From: Nereocystis luetkeana
Taxonomy: Eukaryota > Sar > Phaeophyceae > Laminariales > Laminariaceae
Direction of reading: 5' to 3'
Assembly (NCBI GenBank): GCA_031213475.1
Contig: JARUPZ010000020.1
Span: 2,534,975 to 2,598,974, forward strand
DNA length: 64,000 nt
The translations under genes and the position numbers were made by a program. Below, piece by piece: positions 1 to 13,604 of the stretch. Positions within the stretch are counted from its first letter, which is position 1; the number at the start of each line of letters is the position of its first letter. The notes below the pieces were generated by a model. The model was given only the letters and a program-made list of their open reading frames with translations, did no database searches and was not told the origin of the DNA.

Positions 1-1419
1 TTGATAATTTATACCTGGTATAGGATACCGCGATTTTGCCGCTTGACTCTGTGACCTTATTGATTGACCACACTAACGTACGTGTATTACAATTAAGCCC
101 CTCCCAGCTGTACCTATACTGGGATATAAAGATGGACAGCTTTTGACGCGTCTCACGGAACGGCGTATGACTGGCATCTTACGTGCTGGTTGGTACCACT
201 CTGTCCCGAAATATAAGCCCCGTTTTGTTTAATACTCCGTATAAGGTTTCAAACAACAGGTGCTTACATATTGGGACAGAGTGGTATACCAGGTAGAGCA
301 TCTCTCCGCAGCAGCAGCAGCAGCAGCTGCTGCTGGTGGTGGAGGAGGTAGGTGCACAGCAGTATAGACTGGTACAGAAAGGTGTTCATAAATATTATTA
401 TTTCTTTTGCCATCCGACAATGTGCAGCATGTGATATTACTATACCTGGTACAACTACTCGAATGGAGCGTTAATAAACCGCTCGGGACACTGCTGCAGT
501 TTTTTGTATGCGCGGGTCTGCGGAACATGCTCGCCTTCGTCTCTTCTTGTGAAACGGACGGAATAATACCAGATACACAGTAAAAAAGGAGATATTTTTG
601 TTTCTTGAACAAAGCTCGAAAATTCTTCAAAAAAAGCATAGATGATTCTTTAACTGATGATGATACACCGTTTCTGCCGCATTGGATTTCGGGCCTCGGG
701 AAATCCGTAATTTCTTCCCCATCTAGATTCTCTTTTTAATTATGTGCTGTGTTTTATTTAAAAAGTCAAAAGCATGAAAGTTGCTTCTGTTCCGTTCCCG
801 GAAGTCGCATAGATTATTTTTATTTTATTATTATTGTTCGCTGTTTCGATTCACCGAGCTTTCGGATTTTTCGGATTTTTACACCAAGTAAAAAACCATA
901 AAGAAATGTCCTCTCATCATGATCTGATCTGATATTCATATGATATCAACAGCCAGTATCCATCCAGGCACCAGTATAAATAGTAGTATAATCGGTATCA
1001 TACATATAGCTACTGCTGCTGCTGCTGTTGGCTGGCTGCTGGTTTATCATATTTCACCGAACCACGAGACACTCACTCGCTGTGCTGACTACGTAAACCA
1101 TTAATTTTAACAGCTCTACTCCCCCCCCCCCCCCCCCCCTCCACCACAATACACGCTGGGCAGCACAGTCACTCCCACCCCAAGCGACACACACGTATAC
1201 CGTGCAGCTCTGTGCAGCAGCAGCAGCAGTACAGAACATATACGTAGCAGCTAGCTCTTATATCTATCTGCTGTGAACATCTATCTCTAAATAGATAGGC
1301 ACCCACACGCCGCCCGTTCATAAACTTCACGGAGAGCGCCTGCCTGGGCTGAGCTTTCGTTTTTTTTTTTTTTTTGTTGCGTGGTTCGCTCGAATTGCGA
1401 GACTTTCATCGGTCTGAGG
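1..1419. other. Upstream region of gene 1, no gene
   Basis: No convincing coding exon. It holds an inverted-repeat element (family H), three TACCWGGTA nonamers, short CAG/CTG microsatellites near 310 and 1010, a poly-C run near 1121-1140 and a T-run at about 1360-1375 just before the first exon of gene 1. No promoter motif can be named with confidence. Confidence 0.6.
196..284. mobile_element. Family H inverted-repeat MITE
   Basis: The two ends are inverted copies beginning CCACTCTGTCCC and ending GGGACAGAGTGG, flanked directly by TA on both sides (194-195 and 285-286). This is the layout of a TA-targeting (Tc1/mariner-like) non-autonomous element. A second copy lies at 34204-34283. Its CCA/TGG termini matter for the TACCWGGTA motif discussed in the findings. 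Confidence 0.65.
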
Positions 1420-1548
1420 ATGGGGTGGCTACAACAGCTCGCGGTGCCGTGCCTTTTGGCTGGTGCTGCTGCCGTGCCGGGCGCGAGCGCTGGCGGTGTC
1501 CGAGCTGGGAGAAGAGCCGCTACGGCCAGTCGCAGCCTGGAGACGACG
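1420..1548 (+). CDS. Gene 1 exon 1: start codon and signal peptide
   Basis: The ATG at 1420 is the first in the frame and opens a typical secretory leader: short N-terminus, hydrophobic [13 protein letters not shown] core and small residues (GASAG) at a likely cleavage site near residue 24. The exon ends in phase 0 at ACG before GTGAGT. A T-tract lies about 50 bases upstream. The following intron is the longest of the gene. Confidence 0.7.
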
Positions 1549-3001
1549 GTGAGTGGTGTGGTGGGATGTGTCGTCCATCGTGCGTCTGGTTATCGTTTTG
1601 GCTACCCCCCTCTTTCTGTGCGAGGAGGACCTACTACCTGTGGGCATGTTGTACCAGTGTTTTTTCATAGTAGTAGTAGTAGGTTGAGATTTTTTTGTGT
1701 GTTTTTGTTTGTGTTGGTTTGTGCTGTGGTGAGTGGTGACGTTATTTTATTTATCCCTATACTACTACCCTCGACTTTTTCATCAATCCAATCCAATCCA
1801 CAACCGAGAGCATTATAACACACACCCGAGAGAGGCGCAAGCTCTGCGGCCAGCGACTCGTTCGTGCGGCACATGGATGATACTACTATCGATAATAACT
1901 GCAGTACTGCCGCGATTTTAGAACCGCAGTCCCGTTTTGGGGACAATTCACTCAAATTTCAAGTAGTTTGTCCCCAAAACGGGACTGGGGTTCTAAAGGG
2001 GTTAACACACTGCTGCATGTATGTATGTACACGGTAAAATGCAGGAAGGAGGTATACCAGGTATCTGGTACGAGCATACCAGTAATAATAGTATTTTTAA
2101 GCTGGGCGAGGAGGGATTCGTGCGTGAAACGTTAGTTATTACCTGGTAGGTTGTATCTCTGGTGCACGTTACGTGTTTTATTTAGCTTTACACAACAAAC
2201 AGCAGTCCCGAGCGAGCAGCTTTTCATCATCACAAGACAGAAGACCACACACAGCAGCTGATATCGCACGTAGTCGCGACACACATGTGTAGGCACGCAA
2301 GCGCACGACCACGTGCTGTGATGCCGCAGCAAAAGAGCGCGCGGTGGGGGACGGGAGAGGGGAGGAGGGACTCGTCTGCGCTCCTCGGGAGTGTAGCAGT
2401 CAGTCCCCGCAGCAGCAGCTGCAGCAGCAGCAGCAGCAGCACCAGCAACAGCGGGTGCCACCGCCACACCAAGCAGCAGAAGTCTTCGCGCTCGCGCCCT
2501 CTCGTCTCATCTTCGCTGTTTTTCATACCCCGACTACTGCGTCTGTCTGCTGTGGTATTCAGAATTCAGATTTATCCGCTGAAAGTACTCCTCCTGTGCA
2601 ATGGACGTAAATATAGAAGCCATTTCAGCCTACCTATTCAAGTTAAAGCATTTCTTATATTTCCGTCCAAAGTGGAAAACGTGACGGACGGTAATATAAA
2701 GTACCGTATGTGTAATAATTTGGATATAAAGCGGTCCTTGTATTTCTGCGTCCGAACCAAGTAGTCCGTACCAAGGTACCAAGTAGTCCCTTCACACTCA
2801 ATACTCCGCTTGCTACTCGTATACGTATACGACTGCTGCTACACAGTAAGTAGTATTAATAGTTGTAACTGCTGTGTCGATAATAAAATCAAGATAAAAA
2901 TAAATAATAATAAATCATTCCGAATTACGTTCTACATTTTCGCACGTCACGACTTTTACCAACACAACAAACATCAGCGCAAACCCAGCTCTGAAAAACA
3001 T

Positions 3002-3037
<36 letters not shown>

Positions 3038-6000
3038 GTAGTAGACCATCTCTCTTGCTCTCTCTCTCTCGCTCTGGCTGCTTGGAACCTCCACCCAACG
3101 CCCCGTGGGGGCAGCAACCCTCTCTCCTGCCTGTACCCCTGGCCACAGACATAGCTACTCTCGTATAGCCCGAGCCGGTTCTATTGTTCCAGTTTTTTTG
3201 CCGCCTCTTTGAAAAGAGCAAAAAAGCAAAGGGGAATTCAAAAATGGAGTCGAAAAACAAAACTCCTGGTGCTACTGCTGTCACTGCCGTACCACCAGTA
3301 AGTATTACGGGGGACCATAGTTAATAGGACCTATGGAATAGATAAAACCTATATATTTCACCATTTTTACTAACAATATTTGGTCCTATTAACTATGGTC
3401 CCCCGTAATAGTACACGAGTACCGTACGTATAATAAATATCTACCAGGTACGATCTGATCTATCTGGTACCTCTGGGCGCCCACCGAGAAAATAAGGACA
3501 GCCCGACCGACCTACAGCAGTATAGCCGCCGAGATACGCAGCAAGCAGTGTGTGTGCCCGGACTGTGATGCAAGGGGAAGTGCATACACACCACACCACC
3601 AGCTAGCTAGCCAGCTAGCTAGCTGGCTAGTTATCTATTACGGGGGACCATAGTTAATAGGACCAAATATTGTTACTAGAAACGGTTAAATGTACAGGTT
3701 TTTATGTACACCACAGGTGGTCCCCCGTAATAGCTGCACAGCACACGCGCCCAGCAGTAGTAGTAGTACGTACACTGCTGTTACCAAAACACGTTATTAT
3801 GTATACGATGACCAGGTACCTGGTATACATTGAATAAAATATTTTTAAAAAAACTTTTTTTTTTGCTCTGGGCCCGTCGAATGGCATGACATTTATTCGT
3901 ACAGCATAATAATATACATATATATACAATACCTGGTACTCAATTTTCAGAACGAACGCAATAAGAAGAAGAAAGTAAGTGCGGATGACGCCCGCAGCCA
4001 GCGGCCGCGCAAATTCAGCCGCGGTTTGTTTTTCCGATTTTCGTTCCTCCAACGGTCTCATGCCATCTCGCACCGTGCACGATAGCAGGTCTGGGGGAGC
4101 GTGTGTCGGGATGGTATACACCTGGTATAGCAAATAGGTATTATAGGCGATCGCCATATTATGCAACGTAAATAAATGCGCAGGTAGGTGGAGAGGGAGG
4201 AGGAGAGAGGAGCAGGAGGAACAACCACCCTCTCCCCCCCTCTCTCGTGTAGAGCTACGCTACGCTATTTCGTACGTACTGCCGCAACATGGTTTTATTG
4301 CGCGGCATCATCAACTAATTAATATTAAACACTGGTGTGCAGAGTGCAGACTACTCTGAAGCACTGACTGGGTACGGGTTGCATCTATCTATACAAAACA
4401 GCAGCCAGCTCTTATTATTAGACTCACTTCTTACCTCTCGCCTCTTCTTTATTATAGTCCCTTTTTTATCTGGTATGGATTTACGAGGTATGTATATGGA
4501 ACGTGCACAATTCGATGCGAGTCGACGAGGGAAGAAAAGGCTGAAATCTTCTCGCGATAAAAATGAAGGCACGCACCGTAGCGGGAAGGGGGGAGAAGAG
4601 CCTGCTAATTGACACGGGATCTGAGTTACGAGTTGGAAAAAGAGAGAGAAGAAGATGGGCGAAGATAATGAATGGGATGAGCAAAACAATAAAATAAAAA
4701 ATGTATCGCATGTTATGTTCACGTACGTGTGACGTGCGACCTTTTATCTATCAAATATGAAGGTAGAGCTCTTCGTGTGTGTAAACAAATATATACCTGG
4801 TAGTTTTTTATGTGCATGATAGGTCCTATTGACTATGCCCCCCCGTAAATAGTAGCCACAAGTCACAGGACAGCAAGCACCAAACAATCACGGGGGGGGG
4901 GATGAAGGAAGAAGGAAGGGAGGACCATGTAACGGATCCGTGTGTATCTACTATATATATTATGTATACTCATCCGACAGATACACCGCCGCTTGCGAGA
5001 AATACGCCCGAAAGCGTATACCGCTGCTGCTGCTGTGAAAAAACAGGCAAAAAAAGAAAACACCTTTGGATATAATAGATAAGGTCTGAATACAAAAGTA
5101 TTGAATTTGGTTTGATGACTACTATTAATATTAAAAATTTCGTAAAAAAGATAAAAAAATATGACTTTGGGTCCTGTCGAGGAATGGCGCATTCTTCTGT
5201 TGAATAAACGAAGGAGAACGCACACACATACATAGAACGCACAAGGGTCTACGAACACCCGAGGGCAGCTAACGAGAGGCGAGCGACGGCCTGCATCCTC
5301 CCCGAAACGCCGCGGTCAGCGGCTGATTACTTCTAATGCCGGCATCTTCCAAGAGCCCATCGCTCTTTTCTTGGAATATACCTGGTACCTGGTACATGTC
5401 TTGGGTGACTGGCGCAGCCCCGAAGCCACACGCAGGCATTTATTTAGCGACGGGGATACAGCGATCGAACTTCTGAGCGAAATCGCGATCTGGTCGGTGC
5501 TCCTGTGGTTCGGGAGGCAAAGAGGGATATAAAACTGGGTTCGCGACGTCCGTGTCAATTCTTTCGAGGCGCCGCGCGGGTGTTCTATAATATTCTCTGT
5601 GCTATTAATAGGGACCGTCGGGATTCCGCCTTGTGCGGCTTCTCCGGTGGCCCCGCCCCTCGGGAATAATGGCGGATCTCGCCTCTGTGAAGTAGTCAAC
5701 GACACGCTGCTGAAGTTGGCGTGGCTTGCTTCGGTTTCAGGGGACATGCCACGTCGGCTTGGGACGACGACTCCCCAAAAAGAAACATCACACAAAGAGC
5801 GAAACAACTCTTACCATATTCTGTAGGGAAAAAGTAAGATTTCTTGTTGAATTCGTTTTTTTTTTTGTTTTCCGAATTTTCAATTCAAAACGCCTGCGCT
5901 TGGTGATTTCACTTTTCGACCAATCAATCACAGACGCAAACCAAAACGAAAAAAATATATTCTCCTTTTTCAATTGAAGAAAAAAACTTACCCGACCGCC

Positions 6001-9000
6001 CCCCCCCCCCCCCCCCCCCCTCCCCCGGCCCCGATACCTGTTCATTTTTTAGAGGGTAAACTATTACGGGGGACCATAGTTAATAGGACCTATGGTATAC
6101 ATAAAAACCTATATATTTCACCATTTTTACTAACAATATTTGGTCCTATTAACTATGGGCCCCCGTAATAAACCACTGAGCTACTCGCTGCCAGCCGTAC
6201 CCATTTTAGTCGCGCACAACACAACAAGTTGCCGCCTCTTGTATGCCGTCAACTTGCTGTATGTATTGAGGCGAAAACGGTGGTACATTTTAAGCCACGA
6301 AAAAAAAAAGATTAGTGTACGTATTTCTGTACTCGTGCGCTGCTGTTTGTTCATTGCAGAGCTCTGCGAGTCATGTCTGATGATGGGCATCATTTATTGA
6401 TGACACCATACACCCTCTCACCCGATACCCTTTGCTGTTGAATCTTGTCGTTGTTTTCACATTAACTCTTCTTCGCCACGATACAAGGCAATGCAATCCG
6501 TGGCCGCAGGACAGGCTCCAGCAACTCTGAAAGGAGTGGAAGAAATACCTCGGTAAAAAAACAAAACAAGCAACAAGTAGCACACGCGATAGCTACTGAA
6601 GCACATCTACACTCACTCCAGACCCTATCCTATCCTAGCCCCGCGACCTGTAATAGTGCCCACCACGACTTGGACTTTTGGCTGCTCCATCTACTCCGCC
6701 CGCGGGAGATACCTCGGACCCCGAACGGCCTCGGTTGGCTCTCGCGTCTCGATTTTTTTTTTTTTTTTTTCCGTTCTCTATCGCGGCCCCACCGGTTCCT
6801 ATGTTCAAAACGTTAAAAACACTCTCGCAGGCACCGGTCGGTGTTGTCGCAATCGAAAAAGGACACGGCGGTAACGCTCAACATACGCGAGTCGGGCGAT
6901 TCGTTCGGTGCCACGTATTCTCCCGCGGGTGGGTAGTGCGGGGGGACCGTAGTAAATAGGGGACCAAAGAAAGGCTGTTATTAATAGTGTTGGTGTTGAT
7001 AGGTAAATATATGCGTATAGTTTTTTGTGTGCACCATTTTGGTCCTATTTAATGTGGTACCCCGTAATAGCGAAGGAGAAAGAGAAGAAGAAAAAAAGAA
7101 TAATCTTGAAAGGCTGTTTGAGACGCTCACAAGAAAAATAGCTACTATACTGCGCTGTGAGCCGAAAGGATGCATTATTATCTTGCACCACAACAAAGTT
7201 TCAAATAGTGACTTGGGCTATTAGTTGATTGCGAGATCTTCAGTTACGTGTTCCAGGCGCGCGAGCGGGGGGGGGGGGGGGGATATACTTCCATGAATTG
7301 TGCGTTTAGGCGACGATATACGAAAATCCGATGAAAAACCGCCGGCAAATTCACCAAGGAAGAACAAAAAAAAAACTCGGCTCCCCGTCAAAATTTGGAA
7401 ATCAGGTCCTGCCGATGACGCCTATTTGCAACCTTTGGATTGCAGGGTTGCAAAACTTAAACCCTTTTAGGACGACTGCAGTTCCGTTTCGGCGACAAAC
7501 CAGTCAAGTTCCAAGTAGTTTGTCCCCAACGCCGGACTGCAAGCAGTCCTAAAAGGGTCTTTTCGCCCCTTAGAACGAACCGCAGAGCCCCGTGTTTTGG
7601 AGACAAACCACTCAAATTCCGAGTAACTTGTCCCCAAAACGGGACTGCGGTCCTAAAAGGGTTAATTGCGGGTTTTACGCTATTTTGTAGGAGTGTTGTT
7701 TTACGGGGTTCTAGAGGTGAAACGAGGGGCTCAGTAGCCTGCTATTTTTGTTTTGTCAGGACATTCTCCTGCCTTGACGCTGCCCGGGACTGATCCCATC
7801 TGGCACCCTGCTCTGCTCCACAGGCAGTGCGCATGGAAGATTGATCTTGCCCCACAGGGAGGGGAAGGCTACGGCTCTCATATCATACGTAGCGGAAACA
7901 CACCTCAAATCGATCGAACTGTCGATAAACGAGATTTATCATTATGGAAAGGGTGAAGCGGCCATAGTCATCGATGAAAAAAAACCATTCGGTGAAAATT
8001 TATTTAATAGACGAATTTTTACCGATTTAAGACGGCTTTCGCGGAGAGCGCTTCCGAGAAAGTACGAAATTTCAACCACGAGTTTGTTCCACCAATTCCC
8101 TTTTTTCACGCAATAAGGTAAGAGCCAAGCGCGTAGCTCGGGCACCGCGCACGTGGCTCCGGCACAACCTTGAGACATCGCAGTGGAGTTTTTTTTTTTT
8201 TTTTTTTGTCGGTTGCGTGAATTCTTGCGGCAAAGGCCCCACGCACACACGCGTGGCCATTTTTTACGCCAAAAGCAAAACCAAAGTATTCCGGCGTGTG
8301 ACTTTTTGTGTTGACGTCCCTTCTTCTTGGTCGATGCTCCGTTCTGAAAATTATTACGCTGTCAGCTGGCGAGATAGGAAGGGGACAAGATAAGCCCCCC
8401 CCCCCAAAAAGTGTAATAGAAACCCGAAAAAAACGCAATGAACTCCCAAACGTTGGGAGGTCGTCTCCGTTAGGAGCGGAAAGGTTGGTTCGCCTCGAAA
8501 GGGATGCGTGGTCAGTGGCCATATGACTTAGGCGAGCAACACATGAGTACCCCGCCGCCCCCGCCCCCTGCACCCTGCACCCTGCACCCAAAAAACACAT
8601 GAATTCATTCGAAGCTAACATCCTTGCCATGTCCTCATCACAGGCGATTTTTAGTACAAGGATGCAGCTCAAAACACTTTTCATGCGACTCGCCGAACAC
8701 CGCGTGGCGCTTCGCAGAGCTTGGCGTCGCAAAGCAATCGTTTGTCTGCGTTGTAGGTGAAAACCCCCGACGTGCTCCGTCCCGGCATTGTAGGGATGCG
8801 AGGGTCTTATGGTAGTAAAACTACGGCCGTGCATGACATTAGTGCCCCACCCCCCCTTCCCCCCCCCCCCCCTCCCCGCTCCCTCCCTCCCTCCCTCCTC
8901 CCGTCCCACGTGAAATCAAGATGATGACAAGCTTGGGATGCTTCCGAGATGCAAAAGAAGATAGGCGTCTCTCCAAAGGACTCATGCAACAAACTGCCCT

Positions 9001-12000
9001 GACCCATGAGGTGAGTGAGTGTGTGTGTGTGAGTGTGTGTGTTGTTGTTGTTGTTGCTTTGTTTTGCTTCGCTTGCCACATTTTACCCGTCCTGAACGTG
9101 ACCACACAGCATGCCACTTTAAAGGCGCGATGAAGCTAACGTTGGTATCGGTCCGACTGCCTCGTACCTGGTACGTTCGGGTTCCTTCCCCTCTCGTCTG
9201 GAAAGGTCAGATCACTGGCTGCACTACAGGTCACGCACAGATCATTTTCGTGGCAAGGATCTGCAGGACCTGAACGAACTGCCGTCCCGTTTCCTTTCTC
9301 TCATGACGACGCCTCCCCCCCCCCCCCCTCTCTGTCTCCCTCTCTCTCCCTCCCGCTCCGCTTCCCCCTTCCCTCTAGACCCCTATGAATTCCTTCATAT
9401 ATCTCCTGCCGAGCCCCCCCCCCCCGCCCGACAACCTCACGGCATTTCACGCTTTATTTCTGCCCAGACCCTGACGTACTCCGTCCCGGCATTGTAGGTA
9501 GGGATGTAAGGGTATATGGCCATACGACTACGGACGTGCAAAACATAAGTGCCCCCCTCCGCCCCCCCCCCCCCCCCCTCCCCCCCTACTCCTTCCCTCT
9601 ACCTTGAACTCCTTCGATATCTCCTGATGACCCCCCTCCCCGCCCCCCGCTCCCCCCTCGGCATTGGAACTCCTGTTTCTCTCGTCCGTTTGCTAGGTCT
9701 GCTATGATTACTGCGAGGGCCGCGGCTTCTCCTTCTACGCCCTTCAATTTGGATCGGAGTGAGTTGGCGTTACTTGACGGTTTACAAAAGGACAGACGGT
9801 ATCCTTTTTACTTTCACTTAGTCTACGTTTTTCAGGAAGAGATATATACCCGAGACCTGCAACTGCTTGTAACCGTGTTTGTGAGGGCGTGTGCGTCTCC
9901 GAGTGTGGCTCTTCGCGGTGGCCAACACAATGGATAGACAGACCCCCCCCCCCCCCCGCGCCCGTGCAAGCAATGTCTGCCTGCTCGGTGGAAACCCGAC
10001 ATGCTCCGTTCCGGCATTGTTTGTAGGGATGCGAGGGGCTCTGGTCATACGACTTCGGCCATGCATGAGATCGAGTACATCTCTCCTATCGAGTATACCC
10101 CCCCCCCCCCCCGCCCCTACTCCTCCTCCCCCTCCTCCAGGAATTTACATTTATTTAGGACTGCTGTTTTTATTTTTATTTTCCTTTTTTCTGACCCATA
10201 GAATGGACAGACAGATACCCCCCCCCTATGTTTTTTTGACCCACACATGGACATGACGGACGTTTCATGAGCTCTACCCTTCCCTTGTCCTTGTCCTTGT
10301 GTGTGTGTGTGTGTGTGTTTTTTTTTTTCTGGTCCACAAAATGGACAGAAAGGCCCCATCTTTTTTATTCGTAATTATAGATTTCTCCGCGGCCCCCACT
10401 ACATGTGTACATCTACGACCTGCAATATATGTTACGCTATTTTCGTTTTTTTTTTCTTGTTTTTTCGTTTCTTTGTTTTAGTTTTTTTTTTCATATTTTT
10501 CTCTTTCCGTGGTTTTTGTTTGTTTGTTTTGTGTTGTTCCCCCGAAAAAAAAGGTGCTGGTGCGGTAGCGACTTCGACGAGATCACCAAGCTGGGCGAGC
10601 TGGTCGACCCCCTGACGGACTGCGGCTACCCGTGCTCCGGCGACGCGGACGAAACGTGCGGAGGCCGCGACAGCTTCGAGCTGTTCCAGTACGAGCTGCT
10701 ACCGCAACCGGAGGGCCACCTCGGCTGCTACCAGGATAGCAAGACGGCCCGCCTGTTCCAGAACAGGAATGTCGATGAGAAGCTTACCGCGGAGGTACGT
10801 ACGTAGTTTGTTCGTCTTCGTCTTTGTCTTTTTTATTTTTTGCCGTATTTTTGATCATTTATAGGACACCAGGCGGTTTCTAGGCTCTCTACCTTTTTTG
10901 TCCCTTTTCGTTTATTATAGCTGTCGTGCCGTCGGCTCCCACGCTATAAAGCGGTCGGTCCAGTTTCTTCTGTTTGGCGGTCTACATGCATCCCATCTCA
11001 TCATGTCGTGTACCGGTCTCGTCTCGCGGACGGAAAACAATCAATAACGTAGCGCTCACTCCGAAAAAAAAACTTGGCCCGTCTAGAAGCGCAGTTGGGA
11101 TTGGCGTCGAGTCTGGGTGAGAAATTCCCCAGCAGTACGACGACAAGGGTTTGAATTTTGTAGATCATCAATGAACTAATCTTATCAACTTTAGCCACCC
11201 ATACCCATACACCTCGTTTAACATTCAGCCCTCCGAACACGACTCGAACTTTTGGAGCCGCTCTCCCTTGTGAAGGTAGTTTGCTCACTGCCGTGTCCCC
11301 CCCCCCCCCCCCCCCCCCCCGCCCACTCCTCGTACAGAGCTGCAAAGCAATCTGCAGCGCAACCGGCGAGTACGCATACTACGGCCTCCAGTACAGCTAC
11401 GAGTGAGTGCGAATTGCCGTGGGCCTTTTTTACCAGAACGGCCTTCATGGGTCGGGTCGGGTCGGGTCGGGTAAGGAGGAACAAACAAATGCCGACCTTT
11501 CTACGAACTGCGCTCGACAGAGCCCATATCTTTAATATTTATACGCATCTCCAAAATTTGACAAAATTAAATTTTTGCACACTGCTACGTACGCTCCGTT
11601 GCTTCTCTGTGACTGCTGTACCGTATATCACACGGGGTGATAAGATAGCACCCCCCCCCCTCGAATGAATATGTTGACACTATAGCTGGTATTGTCGACG
11701 GGGGAGGGCACAATGCGTAACCGCCGAGCGATACGTCTATGTGCTCGCCTCCTTAGTTCTTCTTTGTAGAAAATCGGCTCATCCCAGGGGGAGGGGGTGT
11801 TTGTTCCCGTATGTAGCACCCGCGGGTGATATATTATCACCGGGGTGTGCTATCTTATGTCACCCGCGTTACACGATACTACTCTGGACCGAATTATACA
11901 GAACGTTCGGACTGAATATTGATGTTCAGACGTTCCTTTCTGCAGTGGTCGAGAGCGAGATTCCGGTATGCTGCTGTATGGCATATATTTCACATTCGAC

Positions 12001-13564
12001 AGAGCATCCCCCCCACTCGTCTCCCACCCGTCTCGAAAGGGATTCGTGGTCAATGGTTAAATGACTAAGCCCAGCAAAAAATGAGTACCCCCCCCCCCCC
12101 CCCATCCGTCTCGAAAGGGATTCGTGGTCAATGGTTAAATGACTAAGCCAAGCAAAAAATGAGTACCCCCCCCCCCCCCCCCCCTCCCCCTCCCCCCCTT
12201 CCCCCCCCCCCCCCCCCCTGCCTCTAACCGCCGCAGGTGTTGGTGCGGGTTGGCCACAGAGGACTACACGTTGTACAAGGACCTGCCGAGTAGTTGCGGG
12301 TATCGATGCGCAGGGGACACCTCGGCCATCTGCGGCGGCTACACCAATATGAACATTTTCTCGATCGACGGTGAGAGTCCGCTTACGATAGTACCACTGC
12401 TGTATCGCATGTGTGTCGAGCGCTATTTTTATGCCAGTAGCAAAATGGGCTAACAAAAAATGACATATATCGCCGCTTTTGCAGAAAGAAAGATAAAAAA
12501 AAAAGAGCGAACTTTTTGGGACGCGCTTTCTCGGATGACGGTGAGAGGTCGGTACGATACTACTACGGCGGGCCATAGTTAATAGGACCTATGGTGTACA
12601 CAAAAACCTATATAATTGCCTATTTTTACTCACACTATTTGGTCCTGTTTACTGTGGTCCCCCGTAGCACCGAAGAAATAGCAGAACGAACGTTGTCGCT
12701 ACGTACAGGAATCAAGCCACAACAACTTTTCGTAATTGACGGAGAGATTTCGGTATGATACCGCCCCCCCAAAAATTAATGGCAAAATGGACACATTTTC
12801 GCGACGCGTACACCAGAAATAATGCACTTTTTTTCTTTTTGTTCATGGTGTACAACACCTCCTGCATTAATTTGACGGTGAGAAATAGCTATCGCGCGAT
12901 CATTCCAGAATGGCAAAATTGATGTTTTCGATATATTTTCGCCACGCCAGAATCAACAAAACGAACATTTTCGCTCTGCGAACAACCACCAAAATGAACG
13001 AAAGGAGCATTTTTGCTCCACCGGAATGAGCAAGATGAACAGATGAACATTTTGGCGATTGACGCTACACCGAAGCGAGTGTTTTTTTTTTTCTGGATAG
13101 ACGGGGAGGGGCCCCGACACCCAAGGTGACTTTTTTTCGGAGATGTAAAACAACACTACACGCACATAGGCAACACATGAGCTCGTCCGGGAAGGTGGGT
13201 GTTGCTTTGCCCAGTTACGTGCCTGGTGGCTGCTACCGTACGTCGTTGCTCCTTTTTACCTGGTAGCTCTTAAGGACTTCTTTTTCTCTTCATGTGTTGT
13301 TCAAGGGCTTCTTTTTTCCTCACGAATAGCTGGTACGAGGAACGAAGGCCTGTCGGGTTTCTCCCCTTGTTTACCTGTCGACAACCATGGGATTCCAAGT
13401 CAACCATGGTCTCGGTCTCGGAGGGCAATCCTGTGTTCTTGAAGATATTTCTAGAAGATTCAAGTTCAACATCTGGAATCTCATCATTTAGGGGAAAATC
13501 CTGTTTAGGTTTAGGTATGTGGACCGCGAGCTTCGCCACACCAGACTGCTGTGTGTGCGTGTTT

Positions 13565-13604
<40 letters not shown>

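Larger units (their letters stand above)
1549..8920 (+). other. Gene 1 intron 1 (7.4 kb)
   Basis: Apart from the listed MITEs and C/D elements it has a CAG run at 3001-3036, AGCT-type tetranucleotide repeats near 3600-3630 and poly-C/poly-G tracts. A stretch at 7740-8120 has open frames without any recognisable family. GAAGAAAAGGCTGA...AGCGGGAAGGGGG sequence at 4505-4690 recurs almost unchanged at 21530-21700, so it is another dispersed repeat of at least 170 bp. Confidence 0.55.

Noticed and set aside
7753..8116. Overlapping plus-strand frames in gene 1 intron 1
   Set aside because: No family recognised and no splice-consistent link to the WSC exons.
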